A DNA stretch of 64,000 nt from assembly GCA_963803335.1 (NCBI GenBank), contig CAWDME010000012.1:744001-808000 (forward strand), written 5' to 3'. This DNA is from DASSUW01 sp963803335 (GTDB taxonomy: Bacteria; Actinomycetota; Thermoleophilia; Solirubrobacterales; Solirubrobacteraceae). The position numbers and the translations under genes are program-made. This document shows, one piece after another, positions 1 to 8,442 of this stretch (its first letter is position 1; each line of letters starts with the position of its first letter). The notes under the pieces were generated by a model. The model was not told the origin of the DNA. It made no database searches and saw nothing but the letters and a program-made list of their open reading frames with translations.

Positions 1-643
1 GCCGCTTGGTCTCCTCCGTCCCCGCGCCCTGCTGCAGCCGGTTGCGATCGACGATCGCCGTCATCGTCGCCAGCTCGTAGTGGGGTGCCGTCATCGCCGC
101 CTCCCAGTTGCTCCCCTCCTGCATCTCGCCGTCGCCGAGCACAACGAACGTGCGCCACGAGGCCCCGCGCAGCTTCCCCGCCAGGGCGCAGCCGACCGCG
201 ACCGGGAAGCCGTGGCCGAGCGGCCCGGTGTTGGTCTCCACGCCCGGCACCTTCTTGCGGTCCGGATGCCCGTTGAGCATCGACAGCGGCGCCATGAACG
301 TGTGCAGCTCCTCGCGAGAGAAGAAGCCGCAGTGCGCGAGCGTCGCGTAGAGCGCGCCGGCGCAGTGCCCTTTGCTGAGGACGAACCGGTCGCGATCCGG
401 GCGGTCGGGATGCTCGGGGTCGACGTTCAGCACCGCCCCGAACAGGGTCACGAGGATGTCCGTGACGGACAGGTCGCCGCCGATGTGCCCCAGCTGCGCC
501 GCGTCGATCATCGTGACGATGTCGCGTCGGACCCCCACGGCGGTCTCCCCCAACGCTGCCACCCGCTCCGCGCGCGAGGCGCGATCCATGCTCCATCGCC
601 GCTCCGCGTAGGCCGCAGCGGCCGTGGAGTCAGCTACGAGCAT
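1..643 (-). CDS. Transketolase, N-terminal subunit (3' end outside window)
   Basis: About 214 residues are visible on the minus strand; the end lies left of position 1. The thiamine diphosphate motif is clear (GDGEMQEGSNWEAA, then IVDRN), as are the upstream LSKGHCAGALYA and GPLGHGF segments typical of the TPP-binding half of transketolase. Such half-length proteins work with a separately encoded C-terminal subunit, expected just beyond the left edge. The ATG at 643 is preceded by GGAGGGG at good spacing; an internal ATG 54 nt downstream is less likely. The role is two-carbon ketol transfer in the cytoplasm (pentose phosphate or a dedicated sugar pathway). The adjacent SorC regulator and glycosidase genes favour a catabolic role, which is inference. 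Confidence 0.9.
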   Translation of the reverse strand, partial: MLVADSTAAAAYAERRWSMDRASRAERVAALGETAVGVRRDIVTMIDAAQLGHIGGDLSVTDILVTLFGAVLNVDPEHPDRPDRDRFVLSKGHCAGALYATLAHCGFFSREELHTFMAPLSMLNGHPDRKKVPGVETNTGPLGHGFPVAVGCALAGKLRGASWRTFVVLGDGEMQEGSNWEAAMTAPHYELATMTAIVDRNRLQQGAGTEETKR

Positions 644-660
644 CTCCCCTCCGATACATT

Positions 661-690
661 GCATATCTATTCATTATTGAATTGCTAATC
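661..690. promoter_or_regulatory. AT-rich upstream region of the transketolase gene with inverted repeat
   Basis: This is a markedly AT-rich stretch in GC-rich surroundings. It holds the inverted repeat ATTCA-TTAT-TGAAT (669-682). The 10-mer TCTATTCATT at 666-675 recurs at 1841-1850, next to the palindrome upstream of the SorC gene, and both copies lie beside a GCATAT sequence. It is a plausible shared operator or promoter element for the SorC regulator. Function is inferred from position only. Confidence 0.4.
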
Positions 691-766
691 ACGCAACCAT
701 AGCGTTCGCCGCCCCCCTGTCAAGAGGCAGCGAGGGAGGTGTCGGTGCGGTGACGCGCCAGGCGCG

Positions 767-1849
767 TCAGGCAGGCGGCGCGTCGGCGATGAGCCGCTCG
801 GCGGTGACGTGATCAGTGATCAGGACGTTGACCCACTTGCCGAGGATCGCGCCCCGGATGGCCTCGTACTTGCGCTCGCCGCCGGCGACGCCGACGGAAC
901 GGTCGACGCGGCGGAGCCGCTCGAGCGTGATCCCGATCACGCGCCGGTCGAGGTCGGCCTCGATCGGGCGGCCGGTCGCGTCGAAAAAGCGCAGGCAGAC
1001 GTCGCCGACCGCACCCTTGCGGCCGAGCGCCTCGAGCTCCTTCTCCGAGAAGATGTTGCCGCTGCTCTGCAGGACGGTCGACGGCTCGAGTGCGCCGATG
1101 CCGACGAGCGCCAGCGTGAGGTCCTGGAGCGCGTCCATCGCCTCGCGGACGTACTGGTCGCTCATCAGCACCTCGCGCGCCTGCGGTGAGGCGGCGACGC
1201 CCGGCGCCAGCAGGAACGTCGGCTTGGCGCCCGTCACGTCGGCGAACCGCTGATTGAGCCGCGCCGCGTGCCCCGCGGCGGCCGGGTTGCCGACGCCGCC
1301 CATCAACTGGACCACGCGCTCGGCTGACACGCGCGACGTCCGCCGCATGGCCTCGACGGCGGCGAGCAGCGTCGCGCTCCATGACGACAGGCCCACGACG
1401 TCCCCCCCGGTCAGCGTCGCCTCGAGGTAGGCGGCCGCGCTCACGCCGAGCTCGTACGTGATTCCTTCGTCGGAGGTGTCGAAGGCCTCGACGACCACGG
1501 AGTCGCGCAGCCCGTAGGCGCGCTCGAGCGCGTCCTCGAGGCCGGTCCGGACGCCTTCCGGCACGATCACCATCGTCCGCACGATGCCTTCCAGCTGCGC
1601 CTGCTTGAGCAGGCGCGACACGCGGGCCTGCGAGATGTGCAGGCGGCGCGCGATCTCGGGCTGGAGCACCCCGTGCTCGTGGTACAGCCGCGCCACCTTG
1701 GTCATCAGGCGAAGCTGCTCGTCACGACGGCCCCCGGGGCTCGCGAACCTTCGGGCGGGCTCGGGTGTGGCCACGCCCGGATTGTAAGGGCGGCTCGGGT
1801 GTGCACCCGCGGCGTCGTTCGGGTACTGTGTTTGATGCGTTCTATTCAT
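767..1849 (-). CDS. SorC/DeoR-type sugar-responsive transcriptional regulator
   Basis: With the ATG at 1849 the protein has 360 residues. A helix-turn-helix at about residues 52-85 (ARLYHEHGVLQPEIARRL, then ISQARVSRLLKQA) is followed by a long sugar-phosphate-binding domain of the SorC family (VVGLSSWSATLLAAVEAM, then LMGGVGNPAA). Family members repress sugar operons until a phosphorylated sugar binds. An upstream ATG at 1870 would put the whole 1851-1868 palindrome inside the coding region, so I prefer 1849; a GTG further in is also possible because no start has a convincing ribosome binding site. It lies between the transketolase gene and the divergent secreted DUF1593 gene and probably controls both. 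Confidence 0.85.
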   Translation of the reverse strand: MNRTHQTQYPNDAAGAHPSRPYNPGVATPEPARRFASPGGRRDEQLRLMTKVARLYHEHGVLQPEIARRLHISQARVSRLLKQAQLEGIVRTMVIVPEGVRTGLEDALERAYGLRDSVVVEAFDTSDEGITYELGVSAAAYLEATLTGGDVVGLSSWSATLLAAVEAMRRTSRVSAERVVQLMGGVGNPAAAGHAARLNQRFADVTGAKPTFLLAPGVAASPQAREVLMSDQYVREAMDALQDLTLALVGIGALEPSTVLQSSGNIFSEKELEALGRKGAVGDVCLRFFDATGRPIEADLDRRVIGITLERLRRVDRSVGVAGGERKYEAIRGAILGKWVNVLITDHVTAERLIADAPPA

Positions 1850-1850
1850 T

Positions 1851-1868
1851 GCTGCATATATATGCAGC
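1851..1868. promoter_or_regulatory. 18-bp perfect palindrome in the SorC/DUF1593 divergent region
   Basis: GCTGCATAT followed by its exact reverse complement forms a perfect 18-bp palindrome between the divergent SorC gene (start 1849) and the DUF1593 gene (start 1886). The 10-mer TCTATTCATT sits directly beside it at 1841-1850. The position fits an autoregulatory operator. That SorC binds it is inference. Confidence 0.6.
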
Positions 1869-1885
1869 ATCGGTGGGAGGAAGCA

Positions 1886-3427
1886 ATGTCACTCGCAGGA
1901 TCTCGGCTCCGCGTGTTGCTGATCGCAGCCGCCGCCGCGGTGACCATGAGCACCGGCGTCGCCCAGGCTCACGGCTCGCGGGGCTGGCACGACGCGAAGC
2001 CGCGCACCGTCGTAACCACGGACATGGAGCAGGACGACCTGGCGTCGCTCATCCGCTTCCTGCTCTACACCAATGAGGTCGACACCGAGGGGCTCGTCTA
2101 CACGAGTGGCCGCTTCCATTGGGCCGGCGATGGCAAGGGCACGGAGTTCTTCCTGCCGGGCCGCGAGTACACGACGCCGCAGACGTCATGGCGGTGGACC
2201 GGCACCCGCACGATCCAGGACCAGGTGCTCAAGGCGTACGCGCGCGTCTACCCCAACCTCCGCCGCCAGGATCCCGCCTACCCCACTCCTTCGGAGCTGC
2301 TGAGCAAGGTGAAGGTCGGCAACATCGAGTTCGAGAACTCGATGGACCGCGACAGCGACGGTTCCAACCTCATCAAGCGCCTTCTCCTGGACCGTGATCC
2401 CCAGACGGTGTATCTGCAGGCCTGGGGTGGCACCAACACGATCGCGCGGGCGCTGAAGTCGATCGAGGACCAGTACTCCGGGTCGTCGCAGTGGACGCAG
2501 ATCAAGGACAAGGTCTCGCGCAAGGCCGTCATCCTCGCCAGCGGTTTCCAGGACCTGACCTACGACCAGTACATCGCGCCCAACTGGCCGCAGCTGCGCG
2601 TCGAGAACCTGCAGGCCGGCTACGCGACGTGGGGCTACAACTGCAACTTCGGTGGCGTCGGCAACATCCGGGGCCTGCCGGCCGACCGGCAGTACTTCAA
2701 GGGCGCCTGGATCAAGGCGAACATCGAGATCGGGCCGTACGGCTCGCTGTATCGCTCATGGCTCGACGGGCAGTCGATGCCGGGCGACCAGCTCGACATC
2801 TTCGGTGATCCCGAGAAGGCCAAGACCGGCTGGTGCCCGCCGCTTCAGCCCTACGACTTCCTCTCTGAGGGAGACAACGTCGCCTTCAATCCGCTCCTGG
2901 ACACAGGGATCGACGTCCCGGAGAACCCGACGCTCGGCGGCTGGGGCGGTCGCTCCCAGCTGGAGAGCACAAGCCCCGAGCGCTGGACGCTCGTCCCGAC
3001 CGAGAAGGATCCGACCGGCGCCGACGTGCGCAACTACACGACGCTCCGTTGGGCGGGCGCCGCGCAGAACGACTTCGCGGCGCGCATGCAGTGGACGTTG
3101 ACGCCCAAGTACTGGGCGGCAAACCACGCGCCACGGGTGCGCATCGTCAGCTTCGCGCACAAGGTGCGTGCGGGGCAGACGCTGCGGCTGTGGGGATACG
3201 GCGTCGATCCCGACCGCGACGCGCTTGACTTCGCGTGGTGGCAGTACCGCGAGGAAGGCACGTACCCCGGCCTGGTCCAGCTCGGGTCGCCGGACCGCAG
3301 CTCGACCACCGTGCGCATTCCTCAGGACGCGCAGCCGGGCCAGACGATCTCGCTCATCCTGCAGGCGACGGACGACGGAACGTTCCCGCTCACGCGGTAC
3401 GACCGCGTGATCCTCAAGGTCCGCTGA
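1886..3427 (+). CDS. Secreted DUF1593 protein (nucleoside-hydrolase-like fold)
   Basis: The product has 513 residues. A Sec signal peptide occupies residues 1-28 (cleavage after AQA). The N-terminal domain begins with TTDMEQDDLASLIRFLLY, an Asp-rich motif resembling the metal site of nucleoside hydrolases, and continues with VYLQAWGGTNTIARAL, as in the DUF1593 family. The C-terminal third (from about residue 410, APRVRIVSFAHKVRAGQ) looks like the Ig-like domain that follows DUF1593. Family members are secreted and linked with plant polysaccharide use; the exact substrate is unknown. The start at 1886 has GGGAGG five bases upstream. It is divergent from SorC and followed by a GH3 gene, so it likely belongs to the same sugar regulon. 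Confidence 0.8.
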   Translation: MSLAGSRLRVLLIAAAAAVTMSTGVAQAHGSRGWHDAKPRTVVTTDMEQDDLASLIRFLLYTNEVDTEGLVYTSGRFHWAGDGKGTEFFLPGREYTTPQTSWRWTGTRTIQDQVLKAYARVYPNLRRQDPAYPTPSELLSKVKVGNIEFENSMDRDSDGSNLIKRLLLDRDPQTVYLQAWGGTNTIARALKSIEDQYSGSSQWTQIKDKVSRKAVILASGFQDLTYDQYIAPNWPQLRVENLQAGYATWGYNCNFGGVGNIRGLPADRQYFKGAWIKANIEIGPYGSLYRSWLDGQSMPGDQLDIFGDPEKAKTGWCPPLQPYDFLSEGDNVAFNPLLDTGIDVPENPTLGGWGGRSQLESTSPERWTLVPTEKDPTGADVRNYTTLRWAGAAQNDFAARMQWTLTPKYWAANHAPRVRIVSFAHKVRAGQTLRLWGYGVDPDRDALDFAWWQYREEGTYPGLVQLGSPDRSSTTVRIPQDAQPGQTISLILQATDDGTFPLTRYDRVILKVR

Positions 3428-3434
3428 CACGGAC

Positions 3435-3463
3435 GCCGGGCCCGGGGTCTCCCCGGGCCCGGC
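3435..3463 (+). terminator. GC-rich hairpin after the DUF1593 gene
   Basis: A perfect 13-bp stem (3435-3447 with 3451-3463) closes on a TCT loop eight bases after the stop codon. There is no T-tract, which is common for high-GC actinobacterial terminators. Confidence 0.7.
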
Positions 3464-3686
3464 GACTCGAGCGCGTGGCCGCTACCTGATAGCCATGCTG
3501 TGGCCGGTCGTGCGCGAGCTGCCGAGGCGGGCCGCCATCGGCTTGAGGGCGGCAACCACGGTTAGAGGCCAGCGTCGAGAAAGCGACACGGCCACGCGGG
3601 CTCGCGCTTCGGCGCGGAGCGCGTGGGGTAGCGGAACAGTGTTGCCATGGTGGCGGGGCTGCGGAGCGGGGACGCGGGGGTGTGTC

Positions 3687-6239
3687 ATGAAGTGGCTGTT
3701 GCGCGCGGGTTTGGTGTTGGGGCTTGGCTGCGGAGTGCTGCCGGTGGCGGGCGCCGCGGCACATGAACGGGGCGGGCCCGATGCGGGTGCGCCGGCACGC
3801 GCGCAGGCGCTCGTTCGGCAGATGACGCTTGATGAGAAGATCAGCCTGGTTCACGGCACCGGGTTCATCACCGGCAATGGCTACACCGGCTTTACGCCGG
3901 CGATCCCGCGGTTGGGCATCCCCGCCTTCTATTTGGCGGATGGGCCGAACGGCGTCGGCAACGGGGCGCAGAGCGTTACCGCATTCCCGGCGGCGATCAA
4001 CAACGCTTCGTCGTGGGACACGCGGCTGCTGCGCCGCTACGGCGCGACGATCGGAGCCGAGCAGGCGGGCAAGGGCAACGATGTCGCGCTGGCGCCGACG
4101 ATGAACATCCTGCGCGTCCCGGGCTGGGGCCGGTCCTTCGAGACCTTCAGCGAGGACCCGGAGCTTGCCGGCGACATCGGCGCGGCGGAGATCCGTGGGA
4201 TCCAGGGCCAGGGCGTGATCGCCGACGCCAAGCACTTCGCCGCCAACAACCAGGAGACCGACCGCCTGACGGTCAACGCGGTGGTGCCCGAGCGGGCGCT
4301 GCGCGAGATCTACACCCGCCAGTTCGAGAAGGCCGTCGATGACGGCGGCGTATGGTCGCTGATGTGCGCCTACAACCAGGTGAACGGCGACTACGCGTGC
4401 CAGAACCGGCACCTGCTGACCGACATCCTCAAGCGCGGCTGGGACTTCGACGGCTTCGTGGTATCCGACTGGTTTGCCAACCACAGCACCGTCCAGTCCG
4501 CCAACGCCGGCCTTGATCTGGAGATGCCAGGCGGCAGCACCATCTTCGGGCAGCCCGCGCCGGTCCCCGAGAGCTTCGGCGCGGCGCTCAAGGCCGCCGT
4601 GCAGAACGGCCAGGTTCGCGAGTCGCGGCTGAATGACATGGTGCGCCGGATCCTCACCGCGCGTATCGCTGAGGGCCAGCTCGATCGCACGACGACCGGC
4701 TCGCACGACGCTGTCGTGACCAGCGAGGAGCACCAGGACTTCGCCGAGCAGCTTTCCGAGCAGGGCACCGTCCTGCTCAAGAACGCCGACGGCGCGCTGC
4801 CGATCGACGACCGGCGGGTCGGGTCCGTGGCGGTCATTGGCGCGGCCGCGCAGGCGACTCCGATCTACACGGGCGGCGGGTCGGCGACGGTCGTCCCCTC
4901 GGGCACCGTCACGCCGCTGGAGGGCATTCGGGCGCGCGCGGGCGACGACGTCGACGTCACCTACGCGCAAGGAACGGCGGGCGCGGCGGAGCCGCCGGTG
5001 ATCGACACGGCGACACTCACCCCGGCGTCGGGTTCGGGCCACGGGCTGAGCGCCGAGTACTTCGCGTCACCTGACTTCAGCGGCGCTCCGGTGATCACGC
5101 GGGTCGATCCGACGGTGAACGTCAGCACTCCGCCGGCGGGACTGCCCACGATCTGGTCGGCGCGCTGGACCGGCACCTTCACGCCGACGGTGTCCGGTCT
5201 GCAGCGGATCTCCTTCAGCGGCAACGGGATCGCCCGCGTGTACATCGACGGGCGGCTCGTCATCAGCAGCGCGAACCAGCTCACGATCGCGGCGGTCGAC
5301 CTGCCGGCCGGCCAACCCGTGTCGATCCGCGTGGAGTTCGTCGGCAAGTCGCCGTTCCCCGGGTTCCTTCCGCCCCGCATCAGGATCGGGTGGTCGCCGC
5401 CCGACGCCGCGCAGTGGCAGGCGGCGATCGACGCCGCCCGCGCGGCCGACGTCGCCGTCGTGTTCGTGAACGACATCCGCACGGAGGGCGCCGACCTGTC
5501 GACGCTCAAGCTGCCAGGCGACCAGGACAAGCTCATCGCGGCGGTCGCTGCCGTGAATCCACGGACCGTCGTCGTCCTCAACACCGGCGGCCCGACGCTC
5601 ACGCCGTGGCGCCACAGCGTGGCCGCGATCCTCGAGGCCTGGTATCCCGGGCAGGAGAACGGCGACGCGATCGCCTCACTGCTGTTCGGCGACGTCAATC
5701 CGTCGGCCAAGCTGCCGGCGACGTTCCCGCGCAGCGACGACCAGGGACCGCTCACGAGTCCTGAACGCTTCCCCGGCGTCAACGACACCGCACGCTACGA
5801 CGAGAACCTGCTCGTCGGCTACCGCTACTTCGACGCGCGCGGCCAGCAGCCGGCGTTCCCGTTCGGGCACGGCCTGTCGTACACGACGTTCTCCTACGGC
5901 AAGCTGCGCGTCCTGCGGTCGTTCCACCGCGGCGGCGCGATCGTGAAGGTGCGGGTGCGCAACACCGGCGACCGAGCGGGCGCCGAGGTCGTCCAGCTCT
6001 ATGTCGGCTTCCCGCCCGGCGCCGGGGAGCCGCCGAAGGTGCTCAAGGCCTTCCGCAAGGTCCAGCTCGACCCGGGCCAGCGCTCCATGGTCACGCTGAC
6101 GCTCGACCGCCGCGACCTGTCCGTGTGGAGCCAGGCGCGCAACGGCTGGGTCAGCCCCAGCGGGCGATACCGCCTCATGGCCGGCAGCTCATCGCGTGAC
6201 ATCCGCGCGAGCGCGTCATTCTGGCGCCGGGGGTCTTAG
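3687..6239 (+). CDS. Secreted GH3 beta-glycosidase with PA14 insert
   Basis: I start this 850-residue protein at the ATG at 3687 because it opens with a signal peptide (MKWLLRAGLVLGLGCGVLPV, cleavage near AAAHE); the frame is open upstream to 3495 but without secretion features. The GH3 N-terminal barrel follows, with the nucleophile Asp at about residue 261 in GFVVSDWF. The GH3 C-terminal domain is split by a PA14 module (about 452-570, from GLSAEYFASPDFSG), and a fibronectin-like domain ends the protein (AEVVQLYVGFP). PA14 inserts in GH3 enzymes shape the substrate pocket. Likely activity is exo-acting beta-glucosidase or beta-xylosidase on plant oligosaccharides outside the cell; the exact sugar cannot be read from sequence. 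Confidence 0.92.
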   Translation: MKWLLRAGLVLGLGCGVLPVAGAAAHERGGPDAGAPARAQALVRQMTLDEKISLVHGTGFITGNGYTGFTPAIPRLGIPAFYLADGPNGVGNGAQSVTAFPAAINNASSWDTRLLRRYGATIGAEQAGKGNDVALAPTMNILRVPGWGRSFETFSEDPELAGDIGAAEIRGIQGQGVIADAKHFAANNQETDRLTVNAVVPERALREIYTRQFEKAVDDGGVWSLMCAYNQVNGDYACQNRHLLTDILKRGWDFDGFVVSDWFANHSTVQSANAGLDLEMPGGSTIFGQPAPVPESFGAALKAAVQNGQVRESRLNDMVRRILTARIAEGQLDRTTTGSHDAVVTSEEHQDFAEQLSEQGTVLLKNADGALPIDDRRVGSVAVIGAAAQATPIYTGGGSATVVPSGTVTPLEGIRARAGDDVDVTYAQGTAGAAEPPVIDTATLTPASGSGHGLSAEYFASPDFSGAPVITRVDPTVNVSTPPAGLPTIWSARWTGTFTPTVSGLQRISFSGNGIARVYIDGRLVISSANQLTIAAVDLPAGQPVSIRVEFVGKSPFPGFLPPRIRIGWSPPDAAQWQAAIDAARAADVAVVFVNDIRTEGADLSTLKLPGDQDKLIAAVAAVNPRTVVVLNTGGPTLTPWRHSVAAILEAWYPGQENGDAIASLLFGDVNPSAKLPATFPRSDDQGPLTSPERFPGVNDTARYDENLLVGYRYFDARGQQPAFPFGHGLSYTTFSYGKLRVLRSFHRGGAIVKVRVRNTGDRAGAEVVQLYVGFPPGAGEPPKVLKAFRKVQLDPGQRSMVTLTLDRRDLSVWSQARNGWVSPSGRYRLMAGSSSRDIRASASFWRRGS

Positions 6240-6250
6240 CGCGTCGCCCC

Positions 6251-6277
6251 GTGGGGCGGGCCTTGCGCCCGCCCCAC
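6251..6277 (+). terminator. Hairpin after the GH3 gene
   Basis: An 11-bp perfect stem (6251-6261 with 6267-6277) with loop CTTGC starts 11 bases after the GH3 stop codon. The remaining 150 bases up to 6430 show nothing else that I can support. Confidence 0.7.
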
Positions 6278-6429
6278 CTATGTGGTTGGTGTCGCCCAAA
6301 TCGCGACGGTGGTTCATAGACGTCGGGCGCGCAGCCGAGGGTCGGCTCGACGCCGTCGCGGGGCGACGCACGCTGCGGACGCGTATTCGCGGGTGCACCA
6401 CGCTGGCCGGGGGATTGGTAGATCGATGC

Positions 6430-7050
6430 TCATGACTTCGCGCGCTCTTTGACAGCCTCGGCACCCTGTGCCGTTTCCGCGTGCGCGTCGCGTGATTTAG
6501 GGCCGCCCTTCTCCGAGCGCGCGGCCGAGGTGTGCGTTCCGATCGTCGACGCAAGCTCGCTCCGCAGGCGCTCCAATTCCTGAACCGTGCGATCGCGCTG
6601 AGACTCAAGCTCGATGACGACGGCCTCGACCTGCGCCCGGCGGCCTTCGCCTTCTTCGACGATCTCGGTCGCCTTCGCGCGCGCCGCCGTGGCCGTCCGA
6701 CGCGCATCCTCATCCGCCTTCACCCGTTGACCGGCCGCATACTCATCTGCCGCCTGACGCACCTTCAGCGACGCCGCCTCGACGCTCGAGCGCAGCTTCT
6801 CGCACTCCTCCTCGGTCGCCCGGCGCAGCCGCGCCGACTCCTCTTCGGCCGTCAGCAGGATGCGCGCCGTGGACTTGCCCACCAGCTCGAGCTTGCGCGT
6901 GACCGCAACCTCGCCCAGCTCCTTCGCCGCGTCGCTCTCCAGCCAGTCCACCAGCGCCCCCAAAAACTTGTCCACCTCACGCTGGTCATAACCGCGGCGC
7001 GCGACCGTAAAGCCCGGGTCGCGAAGGCGCTCGATGTCATTCCTGTCCAT
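6430..7050 (-). CDS. DivIVA-domain coiled-coil protein
   Basis: The 206-residue product starts at the ATG at 7050, which has GGGGGGAGGG just upstream; the frame stays open further 5' but through low-quality sequence. Residues 1-40 (RLRDPGFTVARRGYDQREVD, then KFLGALVDWLES) match the membrane-curvature-sensing N-terminus of the DivIVA/Wag31 group. The rest is a long charged coiled coil (about 55-190) with a Lys/Ala-rich tail. DivIVA proteins organise polar growth and division in actinobacteria. This one is shorter and stands alone, so it may be a paralogue rather than the essential Wag31. Confidence 0.75.
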   Translation of the reverse strand: MDRNDIERLRDPGFTVARRGYDQREVDKFLGALVDWLESDAAKELGEVAVTRKLELVGKSTARILLTAEEESARLRRATEEECEKLRSSVEAASLKVRQAADEYAAGQRVKADEDARRTATAARAKATEIVEEGEGRRAQVEAVVIELESQRDRTVQELERLRSELASTIGTHTSAARSEKGGPKSRDAHAETAQGAEAVKERAKS

Positions 7051-7097
7051 TCCGCCCTCCCCCCGATCATTCCAACCCACACAGGCTAAGCCCCAAT

Positions 7098-7120
7098 GCC
7101 AGGCCAGGCCAGGCCAGGCC
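7098..7120. repeat. Short tandem repeat, unit AGGCC
   Basis: Four copies of the 5-bp unit AGGCC run in tandem upstream of the DivIVA-like gene. The surrounding non-coding stretch 7051-7328 holds nothing else I can support. The tract is a likely slippage site of no known function. Confidence 0.5.
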
Positions 7121-7328
7121 GGGTCGCTCGGCGACGTGACCAGTGCTGTCTGCGACGCAACGCTCTGAACGCACCCTCGCGCCAGCTGCCACGCACGCAC
7201 CGTCAGAAACATCGCGTCCCGACGAAGCACCATGTCGCCGGGTTGGAAGAACCCGTCCGCAACCGTGTTCGCCTCCAGCCCGGCCACCGTGTCAATGACG
7301 CGTTGCGGACCAACGGACGGGCAGGACG

Positions 7329-7784
7329 CTACGCGTCGCCGCCTTGGTCGGGCTCGTTCTGGGCGACGATCAGGACGTAGCCGTCGGGGTCTTCGAGGCG
7401 CATTTCCGCGTTCGGGCCTGGCCGTCCGTCAGTGATCTCCCCGGCGTCGATGCGCACGCCGAGGAGCCGCTCACGGAGTCCGAAGAGGTCGCGTGAGAAG
7501 AGGTAGAACAGGACTCCTTGGGAGCGGGCGACGATCGGCTCGTCCGCGCGCGCGAGCATGAGTTGCGCCTGGTCGGCTTCCAGGGACGCCCAATCGGGTG
7601 CTGGCGTGTTCGTGGGGTGCGTGGCGGTGACGAGGAAGCCGAGGTGCTCGTAGAAGGCGATCGAGGCGGTGACGTCGGCCACGTGGAGGAACGGGATGAG
7701 GTCGCTGATCTGGTCCCAGCCGGGCTCGGTGTGCTCCAGCGGGGCCGGCGGCGGATGCGTCGGCCTCGGGTTGTCGATGCTCAT
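7329..7784 (-). CDS. VOC-superfamily (glyoxalase/bleomycin-resistance fold) protein
   Basis: The product has 151 residues. It shows the paired beta-alpha-beta-beta-beta pattern of the vicinal oxygen chelate fold: DLIPFLHVADVTASIAFYEH near the start and MRLEDPDGYVLIVAQNE at the end. Family members bind metals or small ligands, and range from glyoxalases to antibiotic-binding proteins. Similar single-domain proteins are often called bleomycin-resistance-like without evidence. It lies 52 bases downstream of the probable selenoprotein gene on the same strand and could be the last gene of that operon. Confidence 0.75.
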   Translation of the reverse strand: MSIDNPRPTHPPPAPLEHTEPGWDQISDLIPFLHVADVTASIAFYEHLGFLVTATHPTNTPAPDWASLEADQAQLMLARADEPIVARSQGVLFYLFSRDLFGLRERLLGVRIDAGEITDGRPGPNAEMRLEDPDGYVLIVAQNEPDQGGDA

Positions 7785-7836
7785 GCGGCGAGCACCTCGC
7801 GAGTGTCGTCGTGGTGTGGGCGTCGGACCGCCGTCG

Positions 7837-8442
7837 TCATCGGGCTAAGGCCGACGCGAAGTCGTCTTGGAGCGCACCGGTGTTGCCGATGATCGTGCTG
7901 CCGGCCGTGACGAGATCGCTCGGCACCCGTTCCCAGCGCGCGGACGGCCCAAAGCCGAAGAACGCATCCCACACGATGCCGCCCGGTCGACCCAGGTCGC
8001 CGATTTGATGGTCCGCTAGCCAGCGTCCGACAATGCGGTCGCCGTCCCAGAGTTGAGTGACGCGAGGGTCGCTGATCACGCCCGCGTCCCATGCCGACCG
8101 CTCATCGCCTGGCAGCATCGGCATCCAGATCACGTAGACCGCGAGCTCGGCGTCGGGGTGCGCTTCGAGTATGTGTGATCGGACCCAACTGGTCCCGACG
8201 AGGCAGGTCGCTCAGGTGGGCGCCGCGAGCACGATCAGGCGCGGCGTGCCGGATTCGGCGTTGAAGGCGTCGCGGAGCTGGTCGACGCTCGTGATATCGG
8301 TAAGCGCGCCGCGGCCGGACGCGGGCGATGCTCCGGCAGCCGAGGCGCCGGCGCTCCGAGTGGCGTGATCGTTCGAGCCGCATCCGGCCATTACGGCCGC
8401 GGCGAGCGCGATTGCCGCCAGCACGGCGAGTGCCCGGCTCAT
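7837..8442 (-). CDS. Probable selenoprotein: thioredoxin-like lipoprotein with UxxC motif
   Basis: Read with the in-frame TGA at 8214-8212 as selenocysteine, this is one 201-residue protein. It opens with a lipoprotein signal (VMAGC, lipidated Cys at residue 21), a low-complexity linker, then a thioredoxin-like domain: LIVLAAPT, Sec77, Ala, Thr, Cys80, WVRSHILEAHPDAELAVYV and WMPMLPGD. The Sec occupies the first position of the usual CxxC. The downstream part stays in frame and is recognisably the same domain (DPRVTQLWDGDRIVGRWL). A hairpin with SECIS-like geometry follows the TGA. The start overlaps the CcdA-like stop by 4 nt; CcdA proteins feed electrons to just such outer-face thioredoxins. 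The alternative is a Cys-to-stop mutation or sequencing error. Confidence 0.72.
8178..8199 (-). promoter_or_regulatory. SECIS-like hairpin after the in-frame TGA
   Basis: In the mRNA, a stem of GUC(G)GGACC pairs with GGUCCGAU, eight pairs with one bulged G, closing on the loop AGUUG. The loop begins 21 nt after the UGA. Bacterial SECIS elements lie inside the coding region, with the apical loop roughly 16-37 nt after UGA and a G among the first two loop bases; this hairpin meets both. Whether it binds SelB is not known. Confidence 0.6.

Noticed and set aside
7098..7120. Tandem AGGCC units as a possible CRISPR or binding array
   Set aside because: Five-base units without spacers are a simple-sequence tract; no CRISPR architecture or cas gene is present anywhere in the window.
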